A DNA stretch of 64,000 bases from Variovorax jilinensis (GCF_030316885.1 NZ_JASZYQ010000003.1:620001-684000), one strand, 5' to 3'; shown: positions 10,544-21,780, counted from the stretch's first letter. Translations and numbers: made by a program. The notes: a model not told the origin generated them from the letters alone.

Positions 10544-11233
10544 TCAGCCGCGCAGGCGCCAGATGATCGGCGCGATGATGGTCGCCCAGCGCGTCACGCG
10601 GCGCGGCCCGACGACCGCGATCACGGCGGCAGTCACGACGCCGGTGGCGATCGGGTGCTCGCGCGCGAGCCGCAGGCCGGTGTCGGAGATGCTTTCCTTC
10701 GGCAACGGCGCCTCGCCCTCACCGCTGGCCGCAGCCTGCAGCGTGTCGATGCGTTGACGCTGGCGATCGATGCGGGCGATCAGTTCGTCGGTGCCGAGCT
10801 GCGCCGGGGTCGGCAGCGGTGCGCCCTCTTCGTCGACGGGACCGAAGCGCGCGCGGAACCAGGCCAGGTCACGCTCGAAGGTCTGGCGAGCCGCCGCGAA
10901 CCCGGAGGTCTTGTGCAGGGTACCCAGGAGCATCGTCACCGCGACGGCCCACAGGGCGGTCCAGACCAGCGCCAGCACCCAGGCCGCCGTCACGCGGTGC
11001 GGCGTGTCCCAGAAATGCACGATGACCGCGACCGAGAGCAGCGCGATCGCCACCGTGGTGAGGCCGACCACGGCAGTGCCGAGGGCCAGCATGCGGCGCA
11101 GGCGATGCTTCTCGTCCTCCCAGGCCAGCTTGAGCAGCAGCGCGCGATCTTCGGCCGCGAGCGCGCCTTCTCCGGCGAGGATGCGCACACGGCGCCAGCG
11201 GGTCTTGAGCCCGAAGATGGACGACAGCTTCAT
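10544..11233 (-). CDS. YqjE/phage holin 3_6-family membrane protein
   Basis: A 229-residue protein with two adjacent transmembrane helices at about residues 48-70 and 80-103, flanked by charged segments, and a predicted helical tail ending in a hydrophobic stretch near residues 192-210. This matches the putative holin superfamily III (YqjE) found next to YqjD/DUF883 proteins; the DUF883 gene lies 33 bp upstream in the same direction. In E. coli the homologous genes are stationary-phase, inner-membrane and ribosome-associated. No lytic function should be assumed and there are no phage genes nearby. Confidence 0.8.
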   Translation of the reverse strand: MKLSSIFGLKTRWRRVRILAGEGALAAEDRALLLKLAWEDEKHRLRRMLALGTAVVGLTTVAIALLSVAVIVHFWDTPHRVTAAWVLALVWTALWAVAVTMLLGTLHKTSGFAAARQTFERDLAWFRARFGPVDEEGAPLPTPAQLGTDELIARIDRQRQRIDTLQAAASGEGEAPLPKESISDTGLRLAREHPIATGVVTAAVIAVVGPRRVTRWATIIAPIIWRLRG

Positions 11234-11266
11234 GCGCCGGCCTCCTGCCGACCACCGGGCTGGGCG

Positions 11267-11575
11267 TCAGCGACGGCCAAGCAGCAGGCCCACCAGCACG
11301 CCCACGGCCAGTGCCGCTCCGGCGATCTGCCACGGCTCGTCGTGCGCATAGGCGTTGGCCGTGCTGGCCGCTTCCTTGGCCTTCTTGGTGGCAATGCGGC
11401 TCTTCTCGGCCGCCAGCTCGCGCGCGATCGCGAGCTTGCTGTCGATGCGCTGGCGCAGGGCCTTGATGTGGGGGACGGAGTCGAGGTCCTTGCTGGCGAG
11501 CACGCCGCGAACGTCGCTTGCGATGTCTTCCGCCACGGCGTTGGCTGCGGCTTCGAGGTTGGTGGTTGCTGTCAT
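11267..11575 (-). CDS. DUF883 (YqjD/ElaB family) membrane-anchored protein
   Basis: A 102-residue protein: a helical, charged N-terminal region of some 75 residues followed by a single C-terminal membrane anchor (QIAGAALAVGVLVGLLLGRR), the standard layout of YqjD/ElaB tail-anchored proteins. In E. coli the family binds ribosomes at the inner membrane in stationary phase. It is the first gene of a probable two-gene unit with the YqjE-like gene. The start follows GGAGGATCCG, a good ribosome binding site. Confidence 0.85.
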   Translation of the reverse strand: MTATTNLEAAANAVAEDIASDVRGVLASKDLDSVPHIKALRQRIDSKLAIARELAAEKSRIATKKAKEAASTANAYAHDEPWQIAGAALAVGVLVGLLLGRR

Positions 11576-11646
11576 TGAATCGGATCCTCCTCAGTCACTC
11601 GCCGGCACCGCGCCGGCGACATTCGATGGTACATGCCTGCGCAGCT

Positions 11647-12744
11647 CTATGACAGGAGTTCGACGGTCCGTCGAGCAATCGCAAGGCTGCTCGTGAGGCC
11701 CGGCGACTCGATGCCGAACAGGTTGACCAGCCCCGCGACGCCATGCGTCTCCGGACCCGCGATCAGGAAATCGGCCGCGGGCTCGCCCGGTCCGGAGACC
11801 TTCGGCCGCATGCCCGCATAACCCGGCAGCAGCGCGCCGTCGGGCAGCGCCGGCCAGTACTTGCGCACCTCGGCGTAGAAGGCGTCGCCGCGCGAGGGCT
11901 CGACGACGAGGTCGTCGGCCGAATCGACCCACTGGACGTCGGGGCCGAACTTGGCCTGGCCGCCGAGGTCGAGCGTCAGATGCACGCCGAGGCCCGCGGC
12001 CTCGGGCACCGGGTAGATCAGGCGCTCGAACGGCGCGCGTCCGGCCAGCGTGAAGTAGCTGCCCTTGGCGTAGCTGGCCTGCGGCACCGAGGCCGCAGGA
12101 AGCCCGTCGAAGCGGCGCGCCAGCAGCGGTGCGGCGAGGCCGGCCGAATTCACCACGCTGCGGCAGCGCAGCGCCGTGCCGTCCTCGGAATGCAGGACGA
12201 TGCCCCCACTGCCGCACTCGGCGCCCGTCACCGCAGACCTGAGCGCGACCACGCCGCCGGCATTCTCGAGGTCGCCCTGAAGGGCCAGCATCAGCGCATG
12301 GCTGTCGACGATGCCGGTGCTCGGCGAATGCAGGGCGGCCAGGCATTCGAGCTGCGGCTCCATGGCGAGGGCCTGATCACGCGTCAGCAGCACCAGGTCG
12401 TCGACGCCGTTGGCGCGCGCCTTGGCGGCGATGGCTTCGAGCTGGGCCAGCTGCGCCGCACTGGTGGCGACGATCAGCTTGCCGCAGCGCCGATGCGCGA
12501 CGCCGCGCTCCGCGGCATAGGCATAGAGCAGCGCCTTGCCCTCGACGCACAGGCGCGCCTTCAGCGAACCCGCGGGATAGTAGATGCCGGCATGGATCAC
12601 CTCGCTGTTGCGCGAGCTGGTGCCGGTGCCGATCGCCCCCTCCGACTCCAGCACGATCACCTCGCGGCCTTGCAGTGCGAGCGCGCGCGCCACTGCCAGC
12701 CCGACCACTCCGGCGCCGATGACGGCGCAATCGAATTCTTCCAT
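11647..12744 (-). CDS. FAD-dependent L-2-hydroxyglutarate oxidase/dehydrogenase-like protein
   Basis: A 365-residue DAO-fold flavoprotein. The FAD-binding dinucleotide motif is [11 protein letters not shown] at residues 9-19, and the family-typical segment [15 protein letters not shown] follows near residue 45. The C-terminal half contains the [25 protein letters not shown]-type segment that closes the FAD site in L-2-hydroxyglutarate dehydrogenases (LhgO/L2HGDH). The likely reaction is oxidation of L-2-hydroxyglutarate to 2-oxoglutarate with electrons to quinone, but other 2-hydroxyacid or amine substrates are possible. It stands alone, with a small membrane protein gene about 50 bp upstream in the same direction. 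Confidence 0.82.
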   Translation of the reverse strand: MEEFDCAVIGAGVVGLAVARALALQGREVIVLESEGAIGTGTSSRNSEVIHAGIYYPAGSLKARLCVEGKALLYAYAAERGVAHRRCGKLIVATSAAQLAQLEAIAAKARANGVDDLVLLTRDQALAMEPQLECLAALHSPSTGIVDSHALMLALQGDLENAGGVVALRSAVTGAECGSGGIVLHSEDGTALRCRSVVNSAGLAAPLLARRFDGLPAASVPQASYAKGSYFTLAGRAPFERLIYPVPEAAGLGVHLTLDLGGQAKFGPDVQWVDSADDLVVEPSRGDAFYAEVRKYWPALPDGALLPGYAGMRPKVSGPGEPAADFLIAGPETHGVAGLVNLFGIESPGLTSSLAIARRTVELLS

Positions 12745-12793
12745 GGCACAAGCTTATCGTGCCGCGCGGGTGACCGAATGGACCGGGTTGGGG

Positions 12794-12976
12794 CTATGCG
12801 TGCCGGAAGACACCGAAGGCGAGGCCCGTGACCACGGTCGCCGCGACGACGACATCGACGGCGGCAGAGCCGGGAGCCAGGCGCCGGCGAAGCGCGAAGA
12901 ACATGAGGCCGGCAATCAGGCCGGCTGCGAGGAAGGGGCAAAGCTGCGCGATCTGCATCGCTCGATTCTGCCGCAC
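12794..12976 (-). CDS. Small two-helix membrane protein, unknown function
   Basis: I do not recognise a family. The reading frame gives 60 residues from a GTG, or 54 from the in-frame ATG at 12958 (MQIAQLCPF), which I consider the likelier start. Two hydrophobic segments (LCPFLAAGLIAGLMFFAL and VDVVVAATVVTGLAFGVF) are separated by a basic loop RRRLAPG, giving a hairpin membrane topology. Codon third positions are strongly G/C, as in neighbouring genes, which supports real coding. No clear Shine-Dalgarno sequence is seen. It fills an otherwise gene-free stretch between the flavoprotein gene and tRNA-Val. Confidence 0.5.
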   Translation of the reverse strand: MRQNRAMQIAQLCPFLAAGLIAGLMFFALRRRLAPGSAAVDVVVAATVVTGLAFGVFRHA

Positions 12977-13138
12977 GCATGGCCGTTGGCGCAGCCGTGC
13001 GCCCGCCGCGGTGAACCGTCGATGGGGCTCGGAGGGTCCCTGGAATGCATTGCGCCGGGGACTGCACAGAACGTGACCGGCGAGGGGTGGCGGGGGAGGC
13101 GCCGGAGGAGCGACAGGCGCAAAAGGCCTCTAACCGAA

Positions 13139-13213
13139 TGGTGGGCGGTGGAGGCTTCGAACCTCCGACCCCAGCAGTGTGAATGCTGTGCTCTACCCCT
13201 GAGCTAACCGCCC
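13139..13213 (-). tRNA. tRNA-Val (anticodon CAC)
   Basis: The reverse strand folds into a cloverleaf: acceptor GGGCGGT/ACCGCCC, D arm GCTCAGGGGTAGAGC, anticodon stem CAGCA/TGCTG with loop TTCACAC, and T arm GGAGGTTCGAAGCCTCC. The anticodon CAC reads the valine codon GUG. The CCA end is encoded (13139-13141). It lies between the small membrane gene and dnaQ. Confidence 0.97.
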
Positions 13214-13240
13214 TCGTGCCGTACGGCGCGAAGCCTCGGA

Positions 13241-13960
13241 TTATGCCACAGCTTTTTCGGCCATCGCGCGAAAGAGCGTGCGGCCGTTGCTGGACTTGTC
13301 GAGCTGAACCAGCACTTCCTCGTGGGCGTCGAGTTCGTGCTGCGTCGCGACCAGCACCGGCAGATCGAAGCTGCGCAGATCAATCACCACGACCTCGCCA
13401 TGCGAAGGCTCGTTCGACGCGATGTCGATCAGCAGCGCATCCTGGCCGCGCGTGAGGTTGATGTAGACGTCGGCCAGCAACTGGGCATCGAGCTTGGCGC
13501 CGTGGAAGGTGCGGTTCGAGCGGTCGATGCCGAAGCGGTCGCACAGGGCATCGAGCGAATTGCGCTTGCCCGGATAGACCGCCTTCGCCATCGCGAGCGT
13601 GTCGGTCACGTCAGCCACGAAACTGCGCAGCGGCGGCAGGCCTGCGAGCTCGAGCTCGCGGTTGAGGAAGCCGACGTCGAAGGCCGCGTTGTGGATGATC
13701 AGTTCGGCATCGCGAAGGTAGTCGACGACGTCCTGCGCCAGGGTCGCGAACTTGGGCTTGTCGCGCAGGAAGTCGGTGGTCAGGCCGTGCACCTTGAGCG
13801 CGTCCTCGTGGCTCTCGCGCTCGGGGTTGAAGTAGATGTGCAGGTCGTTGCCCGTGAGCTTGCGGTTGTACAGCTCCACGCAGCCGAGCTCGATGACGCG
13901 GTCGCCGTTCTCGGCCGACAGGCCGGTGGTTTCGGTGTCGAGGACGATCAGTCTGGACAT
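13241..13960 (-). CDS. dnaQ: DNA polymerase III epsilon subunit (3'-5' proofreading exonuclease)
   Basis: The proofreading subunit of the replicative polymerase. It is 239 residues long, near the E. coli length of 243. The DEDDh exonuclease motifs are present: DTETTG (D8, E10), HNAAFDVGFLN (Asp) and HGAKLDAQLLA (His and Asp). The C-terminal tail for binding the alpha subunit follows. Its ATG overlaps the fdx stop as TGATG, a 1-bp overlap typical of translational coupling, so dnaQ appears to be the last gene of the isc operon and may be co-expressed with iron-sulfur assembly genes. Confidence 0.95.
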   Translation of the reverse strand: MSRLIVLDTETTGLSAENGDRVIELGCVELYNRKLTGNDLHIYFNPERESHEDALKVHGLTTDFLRDKPKFATLAQDVVDYLRDAELIIHNAAFDVGFLNRELELAGLPPLRSFVADVTDTLAMAKAVYPGKRNSLDALCDRFGIDRSNRTFHGAKLDAQLLADVYINLTRGQDALLIDIASNEPSHGEVVVIDLRSFDLPVLVATQHELDAHEEVLVQLDKSSNGRTLFRAMAEKAVA

Positions 13961-14298
13961 CAGTGGTTTTCTTTGGCGTGGTTGATCGTGTACTTGGGAA
14001 TCTCGATCGTGAGATCGGCCTGGGCCAGTATCGCCTGACAGCTGAGCCGCGATTGCGGCTCCAGGCCCCAGGCCCGGTCGAGCAGGTCTTCCTCGCCCTC
14101 CTCGGCCTCGTTGAGCGACTCGATGCCGCGACGCACCACCACGTGGCAGGTGGTGCAGGCGCAGCTCATCTCGCAGGCATGCTCGATGTTGATGTGGTTC
14201 TCGAGCAGGGCCTCGCAGATGGAGGTACCGGCCGGCGCAGAGATCTCGGTGCCCTGCGGGCAGTACTCGGGATGGGGAAGGATCTTGATCGTGGGCAT
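13960..14298 (-). CDS. fdx: ISC-type 2Fe-2S ferredoxin
   Basis: An adrenodoxin-type 2Fe-2S ferredoxin of 112 residues that donates electrons during IscU-based cluster assembly. Cluster ligands are in the ACEMSCACTTC stretch (C-x5-C-x2-C pattern) with the fourth cysteine in RLSCQAI. I start at the ATG of MPTIKILP; the frame is open further upstream into hscA but that extension is not family-like. It begins 4 bp after the hscA stop and overlaps dnaQ by 1 bp. No iscX gene follows, unlike E. coli. Confidence 0.95.
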   Translation of the reverse strand: MPTIKILPHPEYCPQGTEISAPAGTSICEALLENHINIEHACEMSCACTTCHVVVRRGIESLNEAEEGEEDLLDRAWGLEPQSRLSCQAILAQADLTIEIPKYTINHAKENH

Positions 14299-14302
14299 TG
14301 TT

Positions 14303-16159
14303 CTAGAGGGATTCGATCTGCCGGCCCGACAGCGCACGCGCGATGCCGGCGTTCATGCGCTCGGCCGCGAAGGCTTCGGTACCGTCGGCCAGCGCCTTGG
14401 TGGCGGCCTCGACGATCGCGGCATCCTCGGCCGCGCGGGCATCGCCCAGGGCCGCCATCAGCGCCTCGATCGCGGCGCGCTCGTCCTCCGACAGCAGCGC
14501 GGCGTCGGCATCGAGCGCGCTTCGGGTCGCCAGCAGCATGCGATCGGCGTCGACGCGGGCCTCGACCAGCGCGCGCGCCTGCATGTCCTGCTGCGCGGTG
14601 GAGAAACTGTCCTGCAGCATGGCGGCGATCTGGTCGTCCGACAGGCCGTAGGAGGGCTTGACCGTGACGCTGGCCTCGACGCCGCTGCCCTGCTCCCTGG
14701 CGCTCACGCTGAGCAGGCCGTCGGCATCGACCGTGAAGGTGACGCGGATGCGCGCCGCGCCCGCAGTCATCGGCGGGATGCCTCGCAGCTCGAAGCGCGC
14801 GAGGCTGCGGCAGTCGGCAACCAGGTCGCGCTCGCCCTGAACCACGTGCAGCGCCAACGCGGTCTGGCCGTCCTTGTAGGTGGTGAAGTCCTGCGCCATC
14901 GCGGTCGGGATGGTCTGGTTGCGCGGCACGATGCGCTCGACCAGCCCGCCCATGGTCTCCAGGCCCAGCGAGAGCGGAATCACGTCGAGCAGCAGCAGGT
15001 CGTCGGCACCACCGTTGCCGGCCAGCTGGTTGGCCTGGATCGCGGCGCCGAGCGCGACGACCTGGTCGGGATCGAGATTGACCAGCGGCTCGCGGCCGAA
15101 GCATTCGGCCACCGCGCGCCGGATCTGCGGCATGCGCGTGGCACCGCCGACCAGCACGATGCCCTGCAGTTCGCCGGTGGGCAGGCGCGCGTCGCGCAGC
15201 GCCCGGCGCACCGCGGCGATGGTGCGCGACGTCAGATGCGCCGTGGCGGCCTCGAACTGGTCGCGCGTGACGGGACGGCCGAAGTCGCGGCCCGCGAGGG
15301 TCGCGGCAAAGGTCGTGGTGTCGTCGTCCGACAGCGCTTCCTTCGCGGTCCGTGCCGCCCCAAGCAGCGCCGCGCGATCGGCATCGCTCTGCGCCTCGAG
15401 CCCCTGCTGCGCCAGCACCAGCGCGGCCAGCGCATGGTCGTAGTCGTCGCCGCCCAGGGCCGAGTCGCCGCCGGTCGCGATGACCTCGAACACGCCCTGC
15501 GTGAGCCGCAGGATCGATATGTCGAAGGTGCCACCGCCCAGGTCGTAGACCGCGTAGACGCCTTCGCTCGCGTTGTCGAGCCCATAGGCGATGGCGGCAG
15601 CGGTCGGCTCGCTGATGAGGCGCAGCACGTTGATGCCGGCGAGCTGTGCCGCATCCTTGGTGGCCTGGCGCTGGCCTTCGTCGAAGTAGGCCGGCACCGT
15701 GATCACGGCACCGTAGAGGTCGTCGTCGAAGGTGTCCTCGGCGCGATAGCGCAGGGTCGCGAGGATCTCGGCGCTGACCTCGATCGGCGACTTCTCGCCG
15801 GCCGCGGTCTGCACCTTCACCATGCCGCCTTCGCCGGCGAGCTTGTAGGCCATGGCGTCGCGGTTCGCGATGTCAGCCAGGCCACGGCCCATCAGCCGCT
15901 TGACCGAGGTGATGACGTTGGAGGGGTCGGTCGTGCGCGCCGCCAGCGCTTCATGGCCGATCTGGCGGCGCTCGGCGTCGATGTAGCGCACGGCCGAGGG
16001 CAGCAGCACGCGCCCCTCGGCATCCGGCAGGCATTCGGCCACGCCGTTGCGGACCGCTGCCACGAGCGAATGGGTGGTGCCGAGGTCGATGCCGACCGCG
16101 ATGCGACGCTGATGCGGATCGGGGGCCTGGCCGGGTTCTGAGATCTGGAGCAATGCCAT
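14303..16159 (-). CDS. hscA: Fe-S assembly Hsp70-class chaperone HscA
   Basis: The specialised Hsp70 that, with HscB, releases the 2Fe-2S cluster from IscU. From the ATG of [10 protein letters not shown] it has 618 residues, compared with 616 in E. coli. The actin-like ATPase signatures are present: [24 protein letters not shown] and [13 protein letters not shown]. The substrate-binding domain fills roughly the last 230 residues. It lies 4 bp after hscB and 4 bp before fdx, so the three are tightly coupled. Confidence 0.96.
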   Translation of the reverse strand: MALLQISEPGQAPDPHQRRIAVGIDLGTTHSLVAAVRNGVAECLPDAEGRVLLPSAVRYIDAERRQIGHEALAARTTDPSNVITSVKRLMGRGLADIANRDAMAYKLAGEGGMVKVQTAAGEKSPIEVSAEILATLRYRAEDTFDDDLYGAVITVPAYFDEGQRQATKDAAQLAGINVLRLISEPTAAAIAYGLDNASEGVYAVYDLGGGTFDISILRLTQGVFEVIATGGDSALGGDDYDHALAALVLAQQGLEAQSDADRAALLGAARTAKEALSDDDTTTFAATLAGRDFGRPVTRDQFEAATAHLTSRTIAAVRRALRDARLPTGELQGIVLVGGATRMPQIRRAVAECFGREPLVNLDPDQVVALGAAIQANQLAGNGGADDLLLLDVIPLSLGLETMGGLVERIVPRNQTIPTAMAQDFTTYKDGQTALALHVVQGERDLVADCRSLARFELRGIPPMTAGAARIRVTFTVDADGLLSVSAREQGSGVEASVTVKPSYGLSDDQIAAMLQDSFSTAQQDMQARALVEARVDADRMLLATRSALDADAALLSEDERAAIEALMAALGDARAAEDAAIVEAATKALADGTEAFAAERMNAGIARALSGRQIESL

Positions 16160-16163
16160 GGCT

Positions 16164-16682
16164 CTATTGTCCCTGCGCATCCAGCCGCGCCTCGACGTCG
16201 TCGGCAAAGCGCTCGATGAACATGAGGGCTCTCACCTGCCGTGCGGCCTCGGCGAAGTCGCCCTTCTCGTCGATCAGCCAGTCGAGCGAGGACAGCGCCT
16301 TCGCGCGGCCAGCGGCCACTTCGGCGTGCAGGCGCTCGATGGCGTCGGCATCGCCGGCATCGTCCAGCGCCTCGCGCCATTCCATCTGCTGCACCAGGAA
16401 GGCGGGCGGCATCGCGGTGTTGGTCTCGGCGTCGATCGGCGCGCCGTTGAGCTCGCACAGATAGGTGGCGCGACGGATCGGGTCCTTGAGCCGCTGATAG
16501 GCCTCGTTGATGCGCACCGACCACTGCATCGCGACGCGCTGCGCCGAAGCGCCCTGGGCCGCGAAGCGGTCGGGATGCGCCTCCCGCTGCAGTTCCTTCC
16601 AGCGTGCGTCGAGCGTCGCGCGGTCCTGGGCGAAGGTGGCCGGGACGGCAAAGAGCGCGAAGTCGGTGTCGTTGAGATTCAT
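16164..16682 (-). CDS. hscB: Fe-S assembly J-domain co-chaperone HscB
   Basis: The J-type co-chaperone that brings IscU to HscA. It has 172 residues, the usual length. The N-terminal J domain carries the HPD motif in REAHPDRF near residue 36, and the C-terminal helical domain binds IscU. Only a weak Shine-Dalgarno sequence is visible because a strong hairpin with a T tract ends 5 bp upstream of the ATG, so its translation or transcription may be limited relative to iscSUA. Confidence 0.94.
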   Translation of the reverse strand: MNLNDTDFALFAVPATFAQDRATLDARWKELQREAHPDRFAAQGASAQRVAMQWSVRINEAYQRLKDPIRRATYLCELNGAPIDAETNTAMPPAFLVQQMEWREALDDAGDADAIERLHAEVAAGRAKALSSLDWLIDEKGDFAEAARQVRALMFIERFADDVEARLDAQGQ

Positions 16683-16687
16683 GGCAT

Positions 16688-16721
16688 CAAAAAGCCGCCA
16701 GCACGTGACATGTTGGCGGCT
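16688..16721 (-). terminator. Terminator-like hairpin between iscA and hscB
   Basis: On the transcribed strand an 11-bp stem (arms at 16711-16721 and 16693-16703, one G-U pair) encloses a 7-nt loop and runs straight into TTTTT, only a few bases before the hscB ATG. This is the form of an intrinsic terminator placed inside an operon, suggesting attenuation: full-length iscRSUA message and less hscBA-fdx-dnaQ. The 3' arm may also mask the hscB ribosome binding site. Confidence 0.65.
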
Positions 16722-16742
16722 CGGGAGAAAGGCCGAACGGGC

Positions 16743-17066
16743 TCAGATGCGAAAGCTCTCGCCGCAACCGCAACGGTCGCGCTCGTTCGGATTGATGAAC
16801 TTGAAGCCCTCGTTGAGGCCTTCGCGCACGAAGTCGAGCTGCGTGCCGTCGATGTAGGCCAGGCTCTTGGGGTCGACCAGCACCTTCACGCCATGGTCTT
16901 CGAAGATCACGTCCTCGGGCGCGAACTCGTCGACGTACTCGAGCTTGTAGGCCAGGCCCGAGCAGCCCGTGGTCTTGACGCCCAGGCGCACACCCACGCC
17001 CTTGCCTCGCTTGCCGAGGTAGCGCGTCACGTGGCGCGCGGCCGATTCGGTCAGCGTAACGGCCAT
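16743..17066 (-). CDS. iscA: Iron-sulfur cluster assembly protein IscA
   Basis: An A-type carrier that takes part in building and delivering 4Fe-4S clusters. It has 107 residues. The three conserved cysteines are in TTGCSGLAY and in the C-terminal RCGCGESF. The gene starts 1 bp after the iscU stop, so the two are translationally coupled. A terminator-like hairpin follows it. Confidence 0.95.
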   Translation of the reverse strand: MAVTLTESAARHVTRYLGKRGKGVGVRLGVKTTGCSGLAYKLEYVDEFAPEDVIFEDHGVKVLVDPKSLAYIDGTQLDFVREGLNEGFKFINPNERDRCGCGESFRI

Positions 17067-17067
17067 G

Positions 17068-17478
17068 TCAGTGCGCAGCTTCCGTCGCGGCAGCCACGCC
17101 GTGCTTGGCCTTGTAGTCGCTGACCGCAGCCTTGATCGCGTCCTCGGCCAGGATCGAGCAGTGGATCTTGACCGGCGGCAGCGCCAGTTCCTCGGCGATC
17201 TGCGCGTTCTTCAGCGCAGCGGCCTCGTCGAGCGTCTTGCCCTTGACCCATTCGGTCACGAGCGACGACGAGGCGATCGCCGAGCCGCAGCCGTAGGTCT
17301 TGAAGCGCGCGTCTTCGATCACGCCGGTTTCCGGGTTGACCTTGATCTGCAGCTTCATGACGTCGCCGCAGGCCGGGGCGCCGACCATGCCGGTGCCTAC
17401 CGAATCGTCGCCCTTTTCGAAGGAGCCGACGTTGCGCGGGTTTTCGTAGTGGTCGATGACCTTGGATGAGTAAGCCAT
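17068..17478 (-). CDS. iscU: Iron-sulfur cluster scaffold protein IscU
   Basis: The scaffold on which IscS sulfur and iron are assembled into a 2Fe-2S cluster. It has 136 residues. The three ligand cysteines are in [19 protein letters not shown] and [11 protein letters not shown], and the LPPVK motif recognised by HscA is intact just before the last cysteine. The C-terminus has a short Ala/Thr-rich extension. It lies 22 bp after iscS. Confidence 0.97.
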   Translation of the reverse strand: MAYSSKVIDHYENPRNVGSFEKGDDSVGTGMVGAPACGDVMKLQIKVNPETGVIEDARFKTYGCGSAIASSSLVTEWVKGKTLDEAAALKNAQIAEELALPPVKIHCSILAEDAIKAAVSDYKAKHGVAAATEAAH

Positions 17479-17500
17479 GGGGTACCTCTTTGAATTGGTT

Positions 17501-18721
17501 TCAGTGGGCCGACCACTGGATCGTGCTGATGTCGATGCCGTCCTGGAACATCTCCCACAGGGGGCTGAGTTCGCGCAGCTTGGCGACGTTGTGCTTGATG
17601 GTCGAGATTGCGTAGTCGATCTCTTCCTCGGTCGTGAATCGGCCGATGGTCATGCGAAGGCTGCTGTGGGCCAGCTCGTCGCTGCGGCCGAGCGCGCGCA
17701 GCACGTAGCTGGGCTCGAGGCTGGCCGAGGTGCAGGCCGAGCCACTGGACACCGCCAGACCCTTGATGCCCATGATCAGCGACTCGCCTTCGACGTAGTT
17801 GAAGCTGATGTTCAGGTTGTGCGGCACACGCTGTTCGAGGTCGCCGTTGATGAAGACCTGCTCGACATCCTTGAGGCCGTCGAGCAGCCGCTTCTGCAAC
17901 GCCGCGGCCTTGGCGATGTCTTCCTTCATCTCGAGCCCGGCGATGCGGAAGGCTTCGCCCATGCCGACGATCTGGTGCGTGGGCAGCGTGCCCGAACGCA
18001 TGCCGCGTTCGTGGCCACCGCCGTGCATCTGGGCCTCGAGCCGCACACGGGGCTTGCGGCGCACGTAAAGCGCGCCGATACCCTTGGGGCCGTAGGTCTT
18101 GTGCGATGCCAGGCTCATGAGGTCGATCGGCAGCGTCTTGACGTCGATCTCGACCTTGCCCGTGGCCTGCGCCGCGTCGACATGGAAGATCACGCCCTTC
18201 TCGCGGCAGATGTTGCCGAGTGCGACCACGTCCTGGATGACGCCGATCTCGTTGTTCACGAACATGACGCTCGCAAGGATTGTGTCGGGGCGGATCGCGG
18301 CCTTGAACGCTTCGAGATCGAGCAGGCCGTTCTCCTGCACGTCGAGATAAGTCACCTCGAAGCCCTGGCGTTCCAGCTCACGCATGGTGTCGAGCACGGC
18401 CTTGTGCTCGGTCTTGACCGTGATCAGATGCTTGCCCTTGCCCTTGTAGAACTGGGCCGCACCCTTGAGCGCGAGATTGTTCGACTCGGTGGCCCCGGAG
18501 GTCCAGACGATCTCGCGCGGATCGGCGCCGATCAGGTCGGCCACCTGGGTGCGCGCCTTCTCGACCGCTTCCTCGGCTTCCCAGCCCCAGGCGTGGCTGC
18601 GCGAAGCCGGGTTGCCGAAATGCTCGCGCAACCAGGGAATCATCGCGTCGACGACGCGCGGATCGACCGGCGTCGTGGCGCCGTAGTCGAGGTAGATCGG
18701 GAAATGGGGAGTGACGTCCAT
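17501..18721 (-). CDS. iscS: Cysteine desulfurase IscS
   Basis: A PLP enzyme that converts cysteine to alanine and supplies persulfide sulfur for clusters, thiolated tRNA and cofactors. From the ATG of [14 protein letters not shown] it has 406 residues, near the E. coli length of 404. The PLP lysine is in [12 protein letters not shown] and the catalytic cysteine in [10 protein letters not shown], within the long flexible loop of group I enzymes. The longer open frame upstream (toward 18850) is not family-like. It follows iscR by 79 bp that hold a GC-rich hairpin. Confidence 0.97.
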   Translation of the reverse strand: MDVTPHFPIYLDYGATTPVDPRVVDAMIPWLREHFGNPASRSHAWGWEAEEAVEKARTQVADLIGADPREIVWTSGATESNNLALKGAAQFYKGKGKHLITVKTEHKAVLDTMRELERQGFEVTYLDVQENGLLDLEAFKAAIRPDTILASVMFVNNEIGVIQDVVALGNICREKGVIFHVDAAQATGKVEIDVKTLPIDLMSLASHKTYGPKGIGALYVRRKPRVRLEAQMHGGGHERGMRSGTLPTHQIVGMGEAFRIAGLEMKEDIAKAAALQKRLLDGLKDVEQVFINGDLEQRVPHNLNISFNYVEGESLIMGIKGLAVSSGSACTSASLEPSYVLRALGRSDELAHSSLRMTIGRFTTEEEIDYAISTIKHNVAKLRELSPLWEMFQDGIDISTIQWSAH

Positions 18722-18775
18722 GGCTTGCTGCTCGGCTGGCGTGGGGTTGATCTTTTTCTGTGTTTCAGTAGACCG

Positions 18776-18793
18776 GGCGCCGCTCGGGGCGCC
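18776..18793 (-). other. GC-rich stem-loop between iscR and iscS
   Basis: GGCGCC at 18776-18781 and 18788-18793 form a 6-bp stem with a 6-nt loop, 7 bp after the iscR stop. There is no T run, so it is not an intrinsic terminator. In E. coli a structure in the same intergenic position stabilises the iscR part of the transcript; a similar role here is inference. Confidence 0.4.
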
Positions 18794-18800
18794 GCGGGCA

Positions 18801-19337
18801 TCAGGACTTGGCGAAGACGTTGCCCAGTGCGAACACCGAGTTGGGTGCATTCACGCGGATCGGCTTGACCACCGGCTGGGCCGAGATGGCGCGCTTGACC
18901 GCCGGCTTGTTCTCGATCTGGACGCCCTTGGCGATCTGGTCGTCGACCAGCTTCTGCAAGGTCACGGAATCGAGGAACTCGACCATGCGCTGGTTCAGCG
19001 AGGCCCAGAGTTCGTGCGTCATGCAACGGCCGGCTTCGCCCAGGCAGTTTTCCTTGCCACCGCATTGGGTGGCATCGATCGGTTCGTCGACCGACACGAT
19101 GATGTCGGCGACCGTGATGTCGGCCGCCTTGCGACCGAGCGAGTAACCGCCGCCGGGCCCGCGCGTCGACTCGACCAGCTCGTGGCGGCGCAACTTGCCG
19201 AACAGCTGCTCGAGGTAGGACAACGAGATCTGCTGCCGTTGGCTGATCGCGGCCAGCGTGACAGGACCGGTGTTCTGGCGCAGTGCCAGATCGATCATGG
19301 CCGTCACTGCAAATCGGCCTTTGGTAGTGAGACGCAT
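18801..19337 (-). CDS. iscR: Fe-S cluster-sensing Rrf2 regulator IscR
   Basis: A 178-residue Rrf2-family winged-helix regulator that senses iron-sulfur status through a 2Fe-2S cluster and represses the isc operon when loaded. The helix-turn-helix is in the N-terminal 60 residues ([19 protein letters not shown]). Ligand cysteines C92, C98 and C105 and the nearby H108 lie in a [18 protein letters not shown]-like stretch; the last spacing is one residue longer than in E. coli. A good ribosome binding site (AAGGAG) precedes the ATG. It is the first gene of the isc operon and has a type 1-like IscR site in its own promoter. Confidence 0.96.
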   Translation of the reverse strand: MRLTTKGRFAVTAMIDLALRQNTGPVTLAAISQRQQISLSYLEQLFGKLRRHELVESTRGPGGGYSLGRKAADITVADIIVSVDEPIDATQCGGKENCLGEAGRCMTHELWASLNQRMVEFLDSVTLQKLVDDQIAKGVQIENKPAVKRAISAQPVVKPIRVNAPNSVFALGNVFAKS

Positions 19338-19473
19338 CGCAAGCTCCTTGAGTGCTTACCGTTGAAATGACACCGTGTCCGGGGACCGCGGTGACGTCGT
19401 CTCCGCCCTGCCCGACCCCTGTTCCACTGGTGTACCAGCAGGTTGGAGTCGGCCCTTCATCGCGAAGTTCTTT

Positions 19474-19518
19474 GTTCTTGAGTATTTCGCTCAAGTATAG
19501 CAGAAGACCCTCGGTCTT
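19474..19518 (-). promoter_or_regulatory. isc operon promoter with IscR type 1-like operator
   Basis: On the transcribed strand ATACTTGAGCGAAATACTC followed by AAGAAC (19474-19498) closely matches the E. coli type 1 IscR site pattern (ATA-N3-GA...TACTC). It overlaps a TATACT -10 box (19494-19499) with an upstream TG, an extended -10; no good -35 is seen. Directly upstream lies a second dyad, AAGACC-CTC-GGTCTT (19504-19518). Overlap of operator and -10 fits autorepression by holo-IscR. Confidence 0.65.
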
Positions 19519-19566
19519 GCTGGGGTAAACCCGATTGCGCAGCCCAAGGCCACGCCGCCCCAGGGG

Positions 19567-21675
<2,109 letters not shown>

Positions 21676-21780
21676 GGCGTGGACTCGGGCAGGTGACGGC
21701 GCGGCCGGTAAAATTCAAGCAACCGGGCAGCGTAACGCAGGACCCGGCTTCACGTGAACCGATCATCCAAAGGACTTTCC

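Noticed and set aside
10544-11233. Prophage holin
   Set aside because: The holin-like name comes from a membrane family; adjacency to a DUF883 gene and absence of any phage gene indicate the chromosomal YqjD/YqjE pair.
21676-21780. LexA (SOS) box upstream of uvrB
   Set aside because: No CTGT-N8-ACAG-like sequence is present in the 105-bp intergenic region.
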